Source: Oncomelania hupensis (Eukaryota > Mollusca > Gastropoda > Littorinimorpha > Pomatiopsidae). From it: 64,000 nt of DNA. The notes beneath the pieces are model-generated. The model was given only the letters and a program-made list of their open reading frames with translations. It ran no database searches and was not told the origin of the DNA. Made by a program: the position numbers and the translations under genes. Positions 18,301-30,400 of the stretch are shown one piece after another. The stretch lies in contig CM072516.1 in NCBI GenBank assembly GCA_036898135.1, positions 60,724,740 through 60,788,739 of the forward strand. Direction: 5' to 3'. Positions within the stretch are counted from its first letter, which is position 1; every line of letters starts with the position of its first letter.

Positions 18301-21300
18301 GATGAAATCATAAGGCCGGACCAATCAGAACATGCTGTGGCATCTTTGACATTGCAACTGAAGAAAATGGCCGACACCCCGACACAAAGGTTGTCATTGG
18401 ATCAAAGAACACAATAATCCCAGAGTGTCACCCTCTTCCAGATCCACGGCTGTACCCACCATCGACAAAAGTATCCTCATCTGCTGCTAAAAATGGCAAA
18501 CAATCTTCTCTCTCACTCTCTGAACTGCTAGTACTTGAACTGGTGGCCATAGCTTTTACCACATGTAGCCTACCTAGCAACAAGGGAGAGCACTACAGGA
18601 CCAAGGAAAGAAGCCTCCTTCTGAATGAATGTCATCTTCCTTGTGGAATTTCCTCCTTATCTGCTACCCAAACAGCTAAATATGGCATACACTTCTCTCT
18701 CACTATCCTCTGAACTGCTGGAACTGTTGGACATAGCTTTTACAACATATACGTGGGTGGCCTCGTGGGGCAGTGGATTAGTCGCCGGTTTCCTATGCCG
18801 AAGGTCGCGGGTTCGATTCTCGCAAGGAGCGAACATATGTGACTTAGGTACGAGACTATTGAGGGCACCGAGGGTTTTCTCCGGGCACTCCGGTTTCCTC
18901 CCTCCCTTCAATAATGGTACTGGACGCAATCAATATAAAAATTTCAAAAATAAAAATAATAATAAATAGCAATAAGAGAGAGCACTACAGGACCAAGGAA
19001 AGAAGCCTATGAGCTCGCAGCAAAAACCAACTTCCGCCTATCCTATCCTATCCCGTAACCCGAAGGTCGTAGGGGCACCACAGATGATCGCTTAACCAGC
19101 ATACTCCATCTCTCTCTGTCCTCAGCAGCCCTCATGGCTTCGCTCAGTGTCAAACCAGTCCATTCACGAATGTTGTCCTCCCACCTCTTTTTCGGTCTCC
19201 CTCTTCTTCTACCTCCTTGCACTGTGCCTTGCAGAATAGTCTTTGCAAGGCCTGATGATCTGGTGACGTGGCCATACAATCTGAGTTTCTGTTTCTTCAC
19301 CACTGTGAGCAGGTCATCGTGTCGTCCAATGGCTTGTGTGATGGTCTGTTGGACTTCGTCGTTGGTGATGTGTTGGGCATAGGAAATGCCCAGAAGTCTT
19401 CTGTAGCACCTCATCTCCATGCTTTGTATTCTTCGTTGGAGATCTGCTATGAGGGTCCATGCTTCGCAAGCATATAGGAAGATGGAGATGACAAGGGAGC
19501 GCAGCAGTCTTACTTTGGAATGTAGACTGATGGTCCTGTCTTTCCAAATTGGCTTCAACCTTGTCAGGGCAGCAGTTGTTTGTGCGATCCTGGAGAGGAC
19601 TTCCTGTCGGGACCCATTGTCTGATACAATGGCTCCTAAATATTTGAAGCTATGCACTGTGTTGAGGGATTGGCCTTGGACTTTGATGTCCGTATTGATG
19701 CCATTGGTGTTGTTGGTCATCATTTTGGTCTTCTCTGCACTTATTTCCATTCCATAGGCTCTGGAGGTGGTGTCAAGCCTCTGTACCAGCTGTTCAAGTT
19801 CTTGTTCCTCTCCAGCCAATCCATCAATGTCATCTGCAAAACGAAGATTGGAGATTGCTCTACCCCCTATGCTGACTGTGCCTTCATGGTCTGCAAGAGC
19901 ATCTGACATGATGCGCTCTAGGAAGATGTTGAAGAGTGTTGGAGAGAGTAGGCATCCTTGACGCACACCGATTGTTGTTCTGAACCAGTTCCCGATGGCG
20001 CTGTTGTGGAGGACTGCACTGGTAGCCTTGTCATACAGGCTTTTGACGACTTCAATAATTTTAGGGCTGATGTTGTACACTTTCATTGTTGCCCATTGAG
20101 CTGCATGCCAGACTCGGTCAAACGTCTTCTTGAAGTCTATGAACACATGATATAGATGTTGTTGGTGCTGTAGGTATTTCTCACAGATTATTCTGAGGTT
20201 GAAAATCTGCTCAGTGGTACTTCGCCCTGCCCTGCCCTGAATCCTGCTTGTTCTTCAGCTATGATCTGTTCAGCTTGGGGTTTCAACCTGTTGAGTATTA
20301 TTTTCAGGAGGACCTTGCTGGGATGGCTGATGAGGCTGATGGTCCGGTAATTTTCACACTCCTGAAGGTTACCTTTTTTGGGAAGAGTGATGACAAGCGA
20401 CTGGGTCCATGGTATAGGCCACTCCCCACTCTGCCAGATCTTGTTACAGATAATGGTGAGGGCATCAATCATCGCTTCTCCTCCTGCTTGTAGCAGTTCT
20501 GCGGGTATGTTGTCCACTCCTGCTGACTTCCCTTTCTTTAGCGCTTGCACTGCTGCCTCAACTTCTTCCCGGAGAATTGGGAGGATTTCTTCTTCTTCTC
20601 TGTTCTCGGGACATGCTAGAACTGATGGGTCTCCATTTGGTGTATGGTTGTAAAGGTCAGAGCAGTACTCTGTCCATCTGTCCAAGACTTCTTGTTCTTC
20701 TGTAAGGCATATGCCAGACTTGCTTTGGATCGTGGAGACTTTGGGCTGTTTGACACTTGTCAGCCGCTTCACAGTCTGGTAGGCCTTCTTGCTGTTGTTC
20801 TTGTTCAGACTGTTCTCTATTTCCTGGCATTGATCTTCTATCCAGTTCTCCTTTGCTGTGCGCATGCCTTTTCAGATGTCATTGTTGATTTTTCGGTAGA
20901 CATCAGCTCCCTGTGAGGTGTTCTTTTTCTTTTTCATCTCTCTTCGTTTATCACACAGATCCAAAAGTTCAGGTGTGATCCACGGCTTCTTCTTTGGTCG
21001 GTGCTTGCCAAGGATCTCAGTGGCGGCATCTGTCACAGCTGAGTTGAAGGTGGTGGTCATGGTGTTGACATCTACTTCACCAGCCCCCAAAATGAGCAGT
21101 GGTGCAAATTTCCCTCCAATTGTGGCCTGAAATAGTTCTGCCACCTCCGGGTCTTGCAGTTTGTCCAGGTCGAACTTCAGTCTAGTGCACTTTGCTGTAT
21201 TTACTCTCTTCAAGTGGAGCCGGAAAGACATCATCACGAGATCGTGGTCACTTCCGATGTCTGCTGCTGGAAAAGTGCGTATCCTGCCAATGTTGATGCT

Positions 21301-24300
21301 TGATCTGAAGCGCTTCTTGACCATGATGTAGTCTATTTGGTTGTGATGCTCCCCGCCAGGACTGTGCCATCCGCCTATGTTGTATGGAAATAATTTTAGC
21401 GTGTGACCAGTTGCTTCGTGCTATCAATCCTGAGATTAAAACTCGTGGAATAAATTGTATGATTTATTTGGTAGGTCTGACTGGGCCTTTACAGTCAGGT
21501 TAGTTAGTTAGTTATTCATTGTTTCTAGGGTCCAGTAGGCTGCAAAGAGCTGAATCAGGACCACTTAGAATCGGGTGACAATCTCCAGATTATCGATCTG
21601 CTAAAAATTACTGATGTGAACTCCCTCAATTGAAGACAGCTGATTGGTTTGCGACGAGAATTATCCTTCTGAACACCCCTTTTAGAGTATTAATGTTAGG
21701 TATGGTAGGTTGTGAGTTCAGATTTGAGAATGGTAACTGGCTTTGAATGAATGAACATTGAAGTTTAATGTCCGCACTCTACACCCACAAACAGGAATAA
21801 CCATGCCAGGGACCTAAAACCACACAAAAACTAAATTATGGCCTGGAAGGGATATAAAAACTGGCTTTGTAGACCACTTTATTATATAAAAGAAATGACT
21901 AAATGATGATTTTGGAGTTGTATCTGTAACAGATGGATATTTGGTGTGTGCCTGTTTTTAATAGTTCACTGAATGCAAAATATATCTGACACCTAATTCA
22001 AAACAAAGTGTGCATGTAAGATTCTATGTTAACTACCACACCCGCAAATTCACAGATTCTCACTAACACAGGCAAACACCAACACAAATATAAGGTCCAC
22101 GCTCGCAATACTTTGTATAAATAAACAATATTTTACACCAAACTTTCACACCACGTTTCAGGTTAAGAGTCTATGAATCCCTCAGCTAACGTTTCGTGTC
22201 CCAAGCCAAATAATAATAAAGCTTGTTACCTGTGGTAACTGAAGGAAGTCTTTACACAAGTAGGCCTAGACAAAATAATCAAAACTTGTTACCTGTGGTA
22301 ACAGTTGGAAGTCTGTACACAAGTAATAATAATAATAACGGATTTTTATATAGCGGGTACTCCAGCCTATGACCAGACTCACCACGCTTTACATAGTAAT
22401 AACATATAAATACATGCACTCGATGAAACATCACTTTTGCTACATTACACCAAAAGACGGGACAGTAAAGGTACAGACTATTTACAATTATGTACATAAA
22501 TTACAAAAAAAGACAAAAATATACTATTTACAACTATGTACACTAATGACAAAAAAAAAGACAGAAAGTAGAATAGCAAAAACCTATTCACTGCTATTTA
22601 TATGCCCGGTTAGGCCCAGGAAGGAAAACAGTATAAATAATTTACAGCCGTATATACACTTACGGATCAGACATAGACAAGAGATGAGAGAATGGCAGCA
22701 GGACACAAATCAGTCTGAATAATGCAGTTTGAAGAGGTGGGTTTTGAGGGCCTTTTTGAATGCTTGTGTTGATTGTATGTTGCGGATATGGGAGGGAAGG
22801 GAATTCCACTGCTTAGGTGCGGAGTAGGCGAATGCACGTTGGCCGTATGTCTTAGTGCGGGTGACGGGAACCTTGAGTGTGCGAGTGTCAGCAGATGATC
22901 TTAAAGTGCGTGAGGGGGAGTAGACAGACAGTAGATCAGCAAGGTAGGAAGGACAAGAATCTGTGAAGAAGTTGTGACAGAGAACAGAGAGTTTGTACTC
23001 TATGCGTGCTTGCACAGGAAGCCAGTGAAGGGAATGTAGTAGAGGTTTGATGTGATCACGTTTCTTTGCTCGGAATACTAGTCTAGCTGCTGAGTTCTGA
23101 ACCTTTTGTAGTTTGTCAATGATGTGTTTCGGGGAGCCAACAAGGAGAGAGTTGCAATAGTCAAGACGAGAGAGGACGAGAGCGCAGACTAGGGTTTTGG
23201 TGGCCGGGACTGTAAGATAGTGGCGAAAGGAGCTGATTTGTCGTATGGCCGTGTATGCAGAGCGACAGACGTTGGAGATGTGGTTGTTGAGGGACAGGTC
23301 ATCGGAGAGAATGTAGCCGAGATTTCTTGCAGAGGATGAGAACTGAGTGTTTGTTGTCCCTACTGTAAGCGATGTTGGGAGAGGCGAGAGTGAGGAGGAG
23401 GTGTTGTGCTTGTGAATGAGGAGGGCTTCGGTTTTATCGTCATTAAGCTTAAGCTTGTTGAGTGTCATCCATGATTTAATGTCTGTGATGCAGTTCTCCA
23501 AAGTCTGAACAGTGGAATTAATGAGAGAGGGGGCGGTGGATTTATACAGTTGTGTGTCGTCTGCAAATGACTGACTCTCAACAGCATGCTTTCTAAGCAG
23601 GAGAAGCAGTGGCTTGGTGTACAGAGTGAATAACACCGGCCCTAAAACGGAACCCTGAGGCACGCCGCACACTAAGTCTGCTGTGCTGGAGAAACAGCCA
23701 TCGACAGTGACTGCTTGTGATCTGTCAGAAAGATATGAGTGGAACCAAGCCAGGACCGAGCCAGAGATTCCAAAATAGTGTTGAAGAGTGTTAAAGAGAA
23801 TGTGATGGTCGACTGTGTCAAAGGCGGCTGAGAGGTCTAATAAGGTGAGAACGGAGACGTTGCCATTATCTAAGGCGAGCAACAGATCATTGGTTACCTT
23901 TAGGAGGGCTGTCTCAGTGCTGTGGAATGGTCGGTAGGCAGACTGGTTGGGGCAAAGTAAAGCGTTATCATATAGGTAGGCAAACAGTTGTTTGAGAACA
24001 ATTTTTTCTATGACTTTGGACAGGAAGGAGAGGTTTGAAACAGGTCTATAGTTCTTTAGATTATTTTTGTCTAAACTTGGCTTTTTAAGGAGGGGTTTGA
24101 TGACAGCCGCTTTGAGCACAGACGGAACAACACCAGAGAACAGACTCTCGTTGATAATGTGGGTAATGGTCGGGAGTAGAGGGTCAAGATTCTCTATCAA
24201 CATGGGGGTAGGAATGGGGTCGAGAGAGCAAGATGTTGGTTTTGAGCTTAAGATGACTTTCTTGACCTCTTGCTCTGTTACTGGTTGAAAAACTTCCATC

Positions 24301-27300
24301 TTTGCGGGTGGTGAGGGAAGGTGAGAATGGGTTAGTGAGTGGGATCTCATGGCTATCAAGAGCGGCCCTTATGTCAGCCACTTTCTGTGTGAAATAGTTA
24401 CAAAATACATCTGGGAGCTGACATGCTGGATGTGTGGATGGGAGTGATGTTGCATTGCTCTTACCCCTTAGCTGATTGCAGATGTCAAACAACTGTTTAC
24501 AAGTTTCACTGCTGCTAATTCTGTCGCTAAAGTACCGGGTTTTGGCAGTCTGGACTATTTTAGTGACCCGTTTTTTTGCAGCGGTGAAAATCTGCTTGCT
24601 GACTTCTAAACCCGATTTGAGCCACTTTTTCTCAGCTTTGCGTCGGTGTTTCTTCGCCCCAGAGAGCTCGTCCGTAATAGACTCGTACCAGGGTGCTGAG
24701 CGAGTTGCCTTGACCTTTTTCTGGGCCACGGGAGCGTGCCGATCAAGCACCGCCTGAAGTGTACTATTCAGCTGATCCACAGTGGGGCACAGTTCTGGGG
24801 TCACATTAGCGGTAAGGTCTTGCTTGAAAGCATCCCTATCCATGGTGCGCAGGCTGCGAGCCTTCCTGAACATGGGGGGAGGAGGGGGGGCTGCGACGCT
24901 TAGTTCGCACATGACACAGAAATGGTCAGATGTTAATTCCTGGGTGACTGAAGTTGATCTAACAACATTATCCTGAGGCCTATGCATAACCCAATCTATG
25001 ATGTGACCACGGCTGTGGGTGGGTTCTGTGACTGACTGAGAAAGACTAAACTGATCTAAAAGTTCAATCATCTTTGCGGTGGAAGGTTGCTGGGGGTTGG
25101 TCAAAGTGAAAGTTAATGTCTCCTAAAACTATGTATGTTCCTGACAGTGTGTTGCAATAATCAAGCAGGACTGGAAATTCTTGGTGGAAAATTGCATCAG
25201 TTAATTTATTTTTCTTGCTTGGAAAGGTGCGATATATGCATATGAAGTGAATGTTCTGCTGTGGGACGGACAGGCTAAGTTGAACAACTTCAAAGGACGA
25301 GTGGGTGAAAGCGAAGTCTGTAATGAAGCCAAGGTGACGGGACAGACTGTTTCTGTAAATGATAGCAAGGCCACCTCCGCGATTTGAGCGAGGCAGCGAG
25401 CATACAGAGTAGTCAGAAGGGGTTAAATCAGAGCATTTACCCTCGTCGCCAGTCTGCCGAAACCAGGTTTCTTGGATGAACATTATGTCAGTCTGCTTGT
25501 GTGAGATGAAATCTTGCAAAGCGGTACGTTTTTCAATGGGACCTAGTGATTGAGCATTGAATGATGCAATACGTAGGCCTAGAGGGCTATGGCTATCGAG
25601 GTCTGGACGAACTGTTGATGTTGTAGACAGGCAGATAGACACGTCTGTCTTTCTGTCTTAGGTAGCCAACGTGTCTTGGTTAGGTTTAGAAGTATGGCTG
25701 ACTGCCGATGTCTCATGAATCGTCCTTTTCACCGTTGTCTGAGACAACCCGTGTGTTCAAGTGTATGAAGCCACTAGCCTCCCGTAGGCAGCTGTAATCT
25801 TTACAGCACAACTCACAATCAATTTCAGAGAGAAAGTCCACCGAACCTATACTCCATGATAAGTCCTCGATGCTTTCTTCCCCTCAAATCTTCCCAATAA
25901 TCTTGTTTTTTCTTTCTTTCGTTTTTCCTATACACTGACACTTTGACTTCAACAACAACCTCACACCTTGGAACACAATCTTGAAGTGAGCTCCAATTGG
26001 CCTTATTTCCAGCTATTAATTATTCTATTGGTGCAAAATTTTCAACCAATGCAATTTTAGATAGAATTATTCAGAAAATTAATCACATTCTAAAAATAGC
26101 AATATTATTACAAATAGAAAATTCACATCCTCTACAGTATCCTATATCCTATCCTCCTATCCTATCCTATCCTATCCCATAACTTGAAAGTCATTGGGGC
26201 ACCACAGATGATCGTTTAACCAGCGTACACCATCTTTCTCTGTCCTCAGCAACCCTCATGGCTTCGCTCAGTATCAAGCCAGTCCATTCTCGAATGTTGT
26301 CCTCCCACCTCTTTTTCTGTCTCCCTCTTCTTCTACCTTTTTGCACCATGCCTTGCAGGATGGTCTTTGCAAGGCCTGATGCTCTGGTGATGTGGCCATA
26401 CCATCGGAGTTCCAGTTCCTTCACCACTGTGAGTATGTCATTGTGTGATGGTGTTTCGGGCTTTGTCATTGGTGATGTGCTGTGTATAGGAAATGCCCAG
26501 AAGTCTTCTGTAGCACCTCATCTCCATGCTTGGTATTCTTCGTTGTAGGTCTGCTGTGAGGGTCCATGTTTCACAAGCGTATAGGCACACCAACTCAATG
26601 CCTATGTGAGCAGCACTGTTTGGTGCCTCCACATTTTGCTTGCTGCGGGCTATTTATAGCTTGCCTGCACCCTCCCTTCCAGTGAAAGGAAAGGAAAGGA
26701 AGCATCAGCAAAGCTATTTATAGCTAGCCTGGCTGACCTAACCTCAAAACTAAAAAGCTTTGGTTGAGTCGCTGTGTAGGAAGATGGAGATGAAAAGGGA
26801 GCGCAGCAGCCTTACCTTGGAGTGTAGACTGATGGTCCTGTCCTTCCAAATGGGCTTCAACCTTGTCAGAGCAGTAGTTGTTTGGGCGATGCTGGAGAGG
26901 ACTTCCTGTCGGGACCCATTGTCTGATACAATGGCTCCTAAATATTTGAAGCTATGCACTGTGTTGAGGGATTGGCCTTGGTGTTTGATGTCCGTGTTGA
27001 TGCCATTGGTGTTGTTGGTCATCATTTTGGTCTTCTCTGTACTTATTTCCATTCCAAAGGTTCTGGAGGTGGTGTCAAGCTTCTGTTCAAGTTGTTCAAG
27101 TTCTTATTCCATCCTTCAATGTCGTCCGCAAAAGGGAGATTGCTCTCTACCCCCTATGCTGACTGTGCCTTCGTGATCTGCAAGGGCATCTGACATGATG
27201 CACTCTAGGAAGATTCTTGTATAGATCACCTTATAATAAAAGAAAAGACTTTGCAAATCAAGTTATAATAGCAAATGTGCAACTGGAATTATTTTATTTG

Positions 27301-30300
27301 TTTGTTTGCAGTACTTGGAACTGATCAAGACCAATGTGAACCGTTCCACCCAGTGTCTGTCCGTCTTGTGGGCCATTGGGCAGTGTGGCGTTGTGGACCT
27401 GCGTTCTGGGGTCAGAGGTCAGCTTCATGCTGTAGCAACTTGATGTTGTTCATGTGCTAGTGTGTGTGTGTGCGTGCGTGCGTTGTGGGATTGCATTTCA
27501 TGGGATAAATTTTTTTTTCCTTTTCTTTAGTAATAATTCTTGTTTGAAACTCTGAGGATTTCTAGTGTCTCAAGCCATGAAATTTAAGTTTTAAGTTTAA
27601 ATTTTGATGAAAGTAGACAAAATTAGAAATACTGTTGTATGTCACCATTTCCTGAAAATGCTGCATTCGATTCAAACAAAATCAAGCCACATCGGTCGTC
27701 AAAGTGCACAGTAGATACACACTTATGAGTCTGATAATCTGATGGCAAGACTGATTTCTATGATTATTAGTCTAATAATCTGATGGCAAGACTGATTTCT
27801 ATGATGGTACAGGACGCTAAAAGATAATGTTGAATGTTGCTTTGTGCATTCCACATGCCTGCAGCAATGTGAGGCTATGTATTGAACATACACACACACA
27901 CACACACCCACACACACACACACACTCCTCCCTAAAAACATAAATTCTCAATCCTGGATTTTCACAACTTTGTGTGAGATGAGTACTGAATGGTCCAAAA
28001 TTGATGTTAATCATGTCTTCATTGTCTTTTGTGCTTCAGTGTGGATGGATCTGATGATGCCATTACTTGGAGTGAGATCTGTAGCCACCTTCCCAGTGGA
28101 ATATGTGGAGAAGCTGTTTGTGTGAGTTCAGTTCACAGAGAGTTGGAGGAGGGCGTTGACACTTTTGGGGGAGTGGGGGCCAATTAACAAATATTGTTGT
28201 AGTACATTACTGAGTGTAATTTCAAGGGTGCTGAATGCCAACGTTTCCATTTACCCATTTACCCACCAAACTAGTAGTCAGTAGTGCACCAGAATTTTCA
28301 CTAGCCGATTTACAACTTTCGTGCAGTATGAAACTTGAAACAAAAGAATATTACCTTCAAATGGTCAGTAGTAGTACCACTGAAAATTGACAAAAGTGTC
28401 GTCGGCTAAGAAAAAAGGGGGAGGTATATGTGGGAAAGGAGATCGCTTGCTGAGCGATTGGGCTGGAAGGTTTAGGTAGACTGACACTTGTTTTTCATTG
28501 CATTAGGTAAACAGATCAGTACTTTTCGGTGCCTCTGAATTTATATGCAGCAACATCTGACCAGAAGAAAACTCGTTTTGCATTTGTGTTTGCAGATGGC
28601 ACAAGCAGACTCAGAGCGCTTACGGGGAAGTTAGTCTGCGAGAGTACTTCCACATCTTGGACACCATCTTTTCGCCAAACCTCAACATCCAGTGTGACTT
28701 GCGCAAGCGTCTGCAAGAAGTTTACCCAGAAATCAAGGTTAAGAATTGACAGTGTTTGTCTGCATAATAGAAACAGATTTGGGTGCTGGGTAGTGTGTGC
28801 ATTATGTGTTTGTGTAGTTGTTGTTAATTTACTGTTGTCATTTGTTGTGAAAAACTGAAAGTAAACAATAATATTTTTGGATTGTTTCTATCACAAAATA
28901 TATGTGTTGTTTTTTTCTAGACTATTGCCTATGGGGCCAACCCATCGAGCAATCTGCGATACTTTTTCGCTTCTTACCTTCGTCGCGCTGAGCCCAACTG
29001 CACTGGTGCCATGAAGCAAGAGGTATGGGACATTGTTTCTTTATTGTTTTTAGATTTGAAGATAGATCTCGGGATTATTTGTTTGTTTGTTTCTCTTCTT
29101 TTTGTCTGATCCCTTCCACACAACTCATCATCCTATCTATCTCTTTCATTAGTTCTTGCTTTCTGTGAGAGTGACTCAGCTGAGTGCTTTATGAATGTTA
29201 ATGGTCTGTTAGTAGTATTTGAGTGAATAGATGACATAAATGATTAAACAAAAACCATTTGGAAAGACAAGACCATCAGTCTACATTCCAAGGTAAGGCT
29301 ACTGCGCTCTCTTGTCATCTCCATCTTCCTATACGCTTGTGAAAACATGGACCCTCACAGCAGATCTACAACGAAGAATACAAAGCATGGAGATGAGGTG
29401 CTACAGAAGACTTATGGGCATTTCCTAAACCCAGCACATCACAAACGATGAAGTCCGACAGACTATCACACAAGCCACTGGACAATACAATGACCTGCTC
29501 GCAGTGGAGAAGAAACGGAAATTCCGATGGTATGGCCACATCACCAGAGCACCAGGCCTTGCAAAGACCATCCTGCAAGGAATGGTGCAATGAGGCAGAA
29601 GAAGAGGGAGACAGAAAAAGAGGTGAGAGGACAACATTCGAGAATGGACTGGCTTGACACTGAGCGAAGCCATGAGGGTTGCTGAGGACAGAGAAGAATG
29701 GCGTACGCTGGTTAAGCGATCATCTACGACCGTCGAGTTACGGGATAGGATTAAACAAAAATGGCTTTTAAAGGTCCTCTTTGTCAGTGGCAGGTGATTG
29801 GTTTTATTGACAGACCATTTTGTTTGGTAGGTGTTGCTGTGCTTGGTTCTGTGCCTGGTGACTGACAAGCACTGTTGGAGCACCTGGTGTCAGATGTATA
29901 CCAAACACCTCCCTCAGTCAGGGTAAGCCATTACATGTGGATGTCTGAAGTTTAGCATAATATTGAAAATTCCTGGTTCCTTCATGTATCAGTTGTGTTC
30001 ATGTGATAACTAAGAATTAATGCAACAGGAGAAATGAATCTCGTTGAAACCCAACTGAGAGGAAACATTTATTCAGCACTTTCCATGTTTGTGGCAACTG
30101 TATTTCATCATCATGATCATTTCTTTGCCTTATAGAGTTCTGCTGCAGCATCTGACAGAGAACTGGGAACTGCTGAGCAAGCAGGAACGTCACATGCTTC
30201 GAGAGACGCTGCGCTCTTTCTCTGTCACCAATGATGAGCTTGTCACCCAGGGTAACACCACGCAAGATGGTTTTCAAATCTGCAATGCCACTACCAAGGT

Positions 30301-30362
30301 AGGGGTGTTAGCTTGTATAAACCATGACTCCTGTACACTGAAGATAGGAATTATATTATTCT

Positions 30363-30400
<38 letters not shown>

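Larger units (their letters stand above)
18167..21487. mobile_element. TIR DNA transposon remnant with two nested insertions
   Basis: GCCCCAGTCAGACCTACC at 18167-18184 is matched 17/18 by the inverted sequence at 21470-21487. Inside lie a SINE A copy (18750-18966) and an RTE copy (19042-21369); without them the element is about 780 bp. A minus-strand frame near 18425-18550 starts MATSSSTSSSESEREDCL, a serine/glutamate-rich start of the sort seen in PIF/Harbinger-like ORFs. A segment of about 183 bp (18474-18655) is tandemly duplicated. Family assignment is tentative. Within TMEM214 intron 5. Confidence 0.6.

Noticed and set aside
19134..19757. Plus-strand frames of 70-110 codons in the RTE copies (also at 977, 26258, 56035 and 59813)
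   Set aside because: They are antisense shadows of the LINE reverse transcriptase frame and recur in every copy for that reason.
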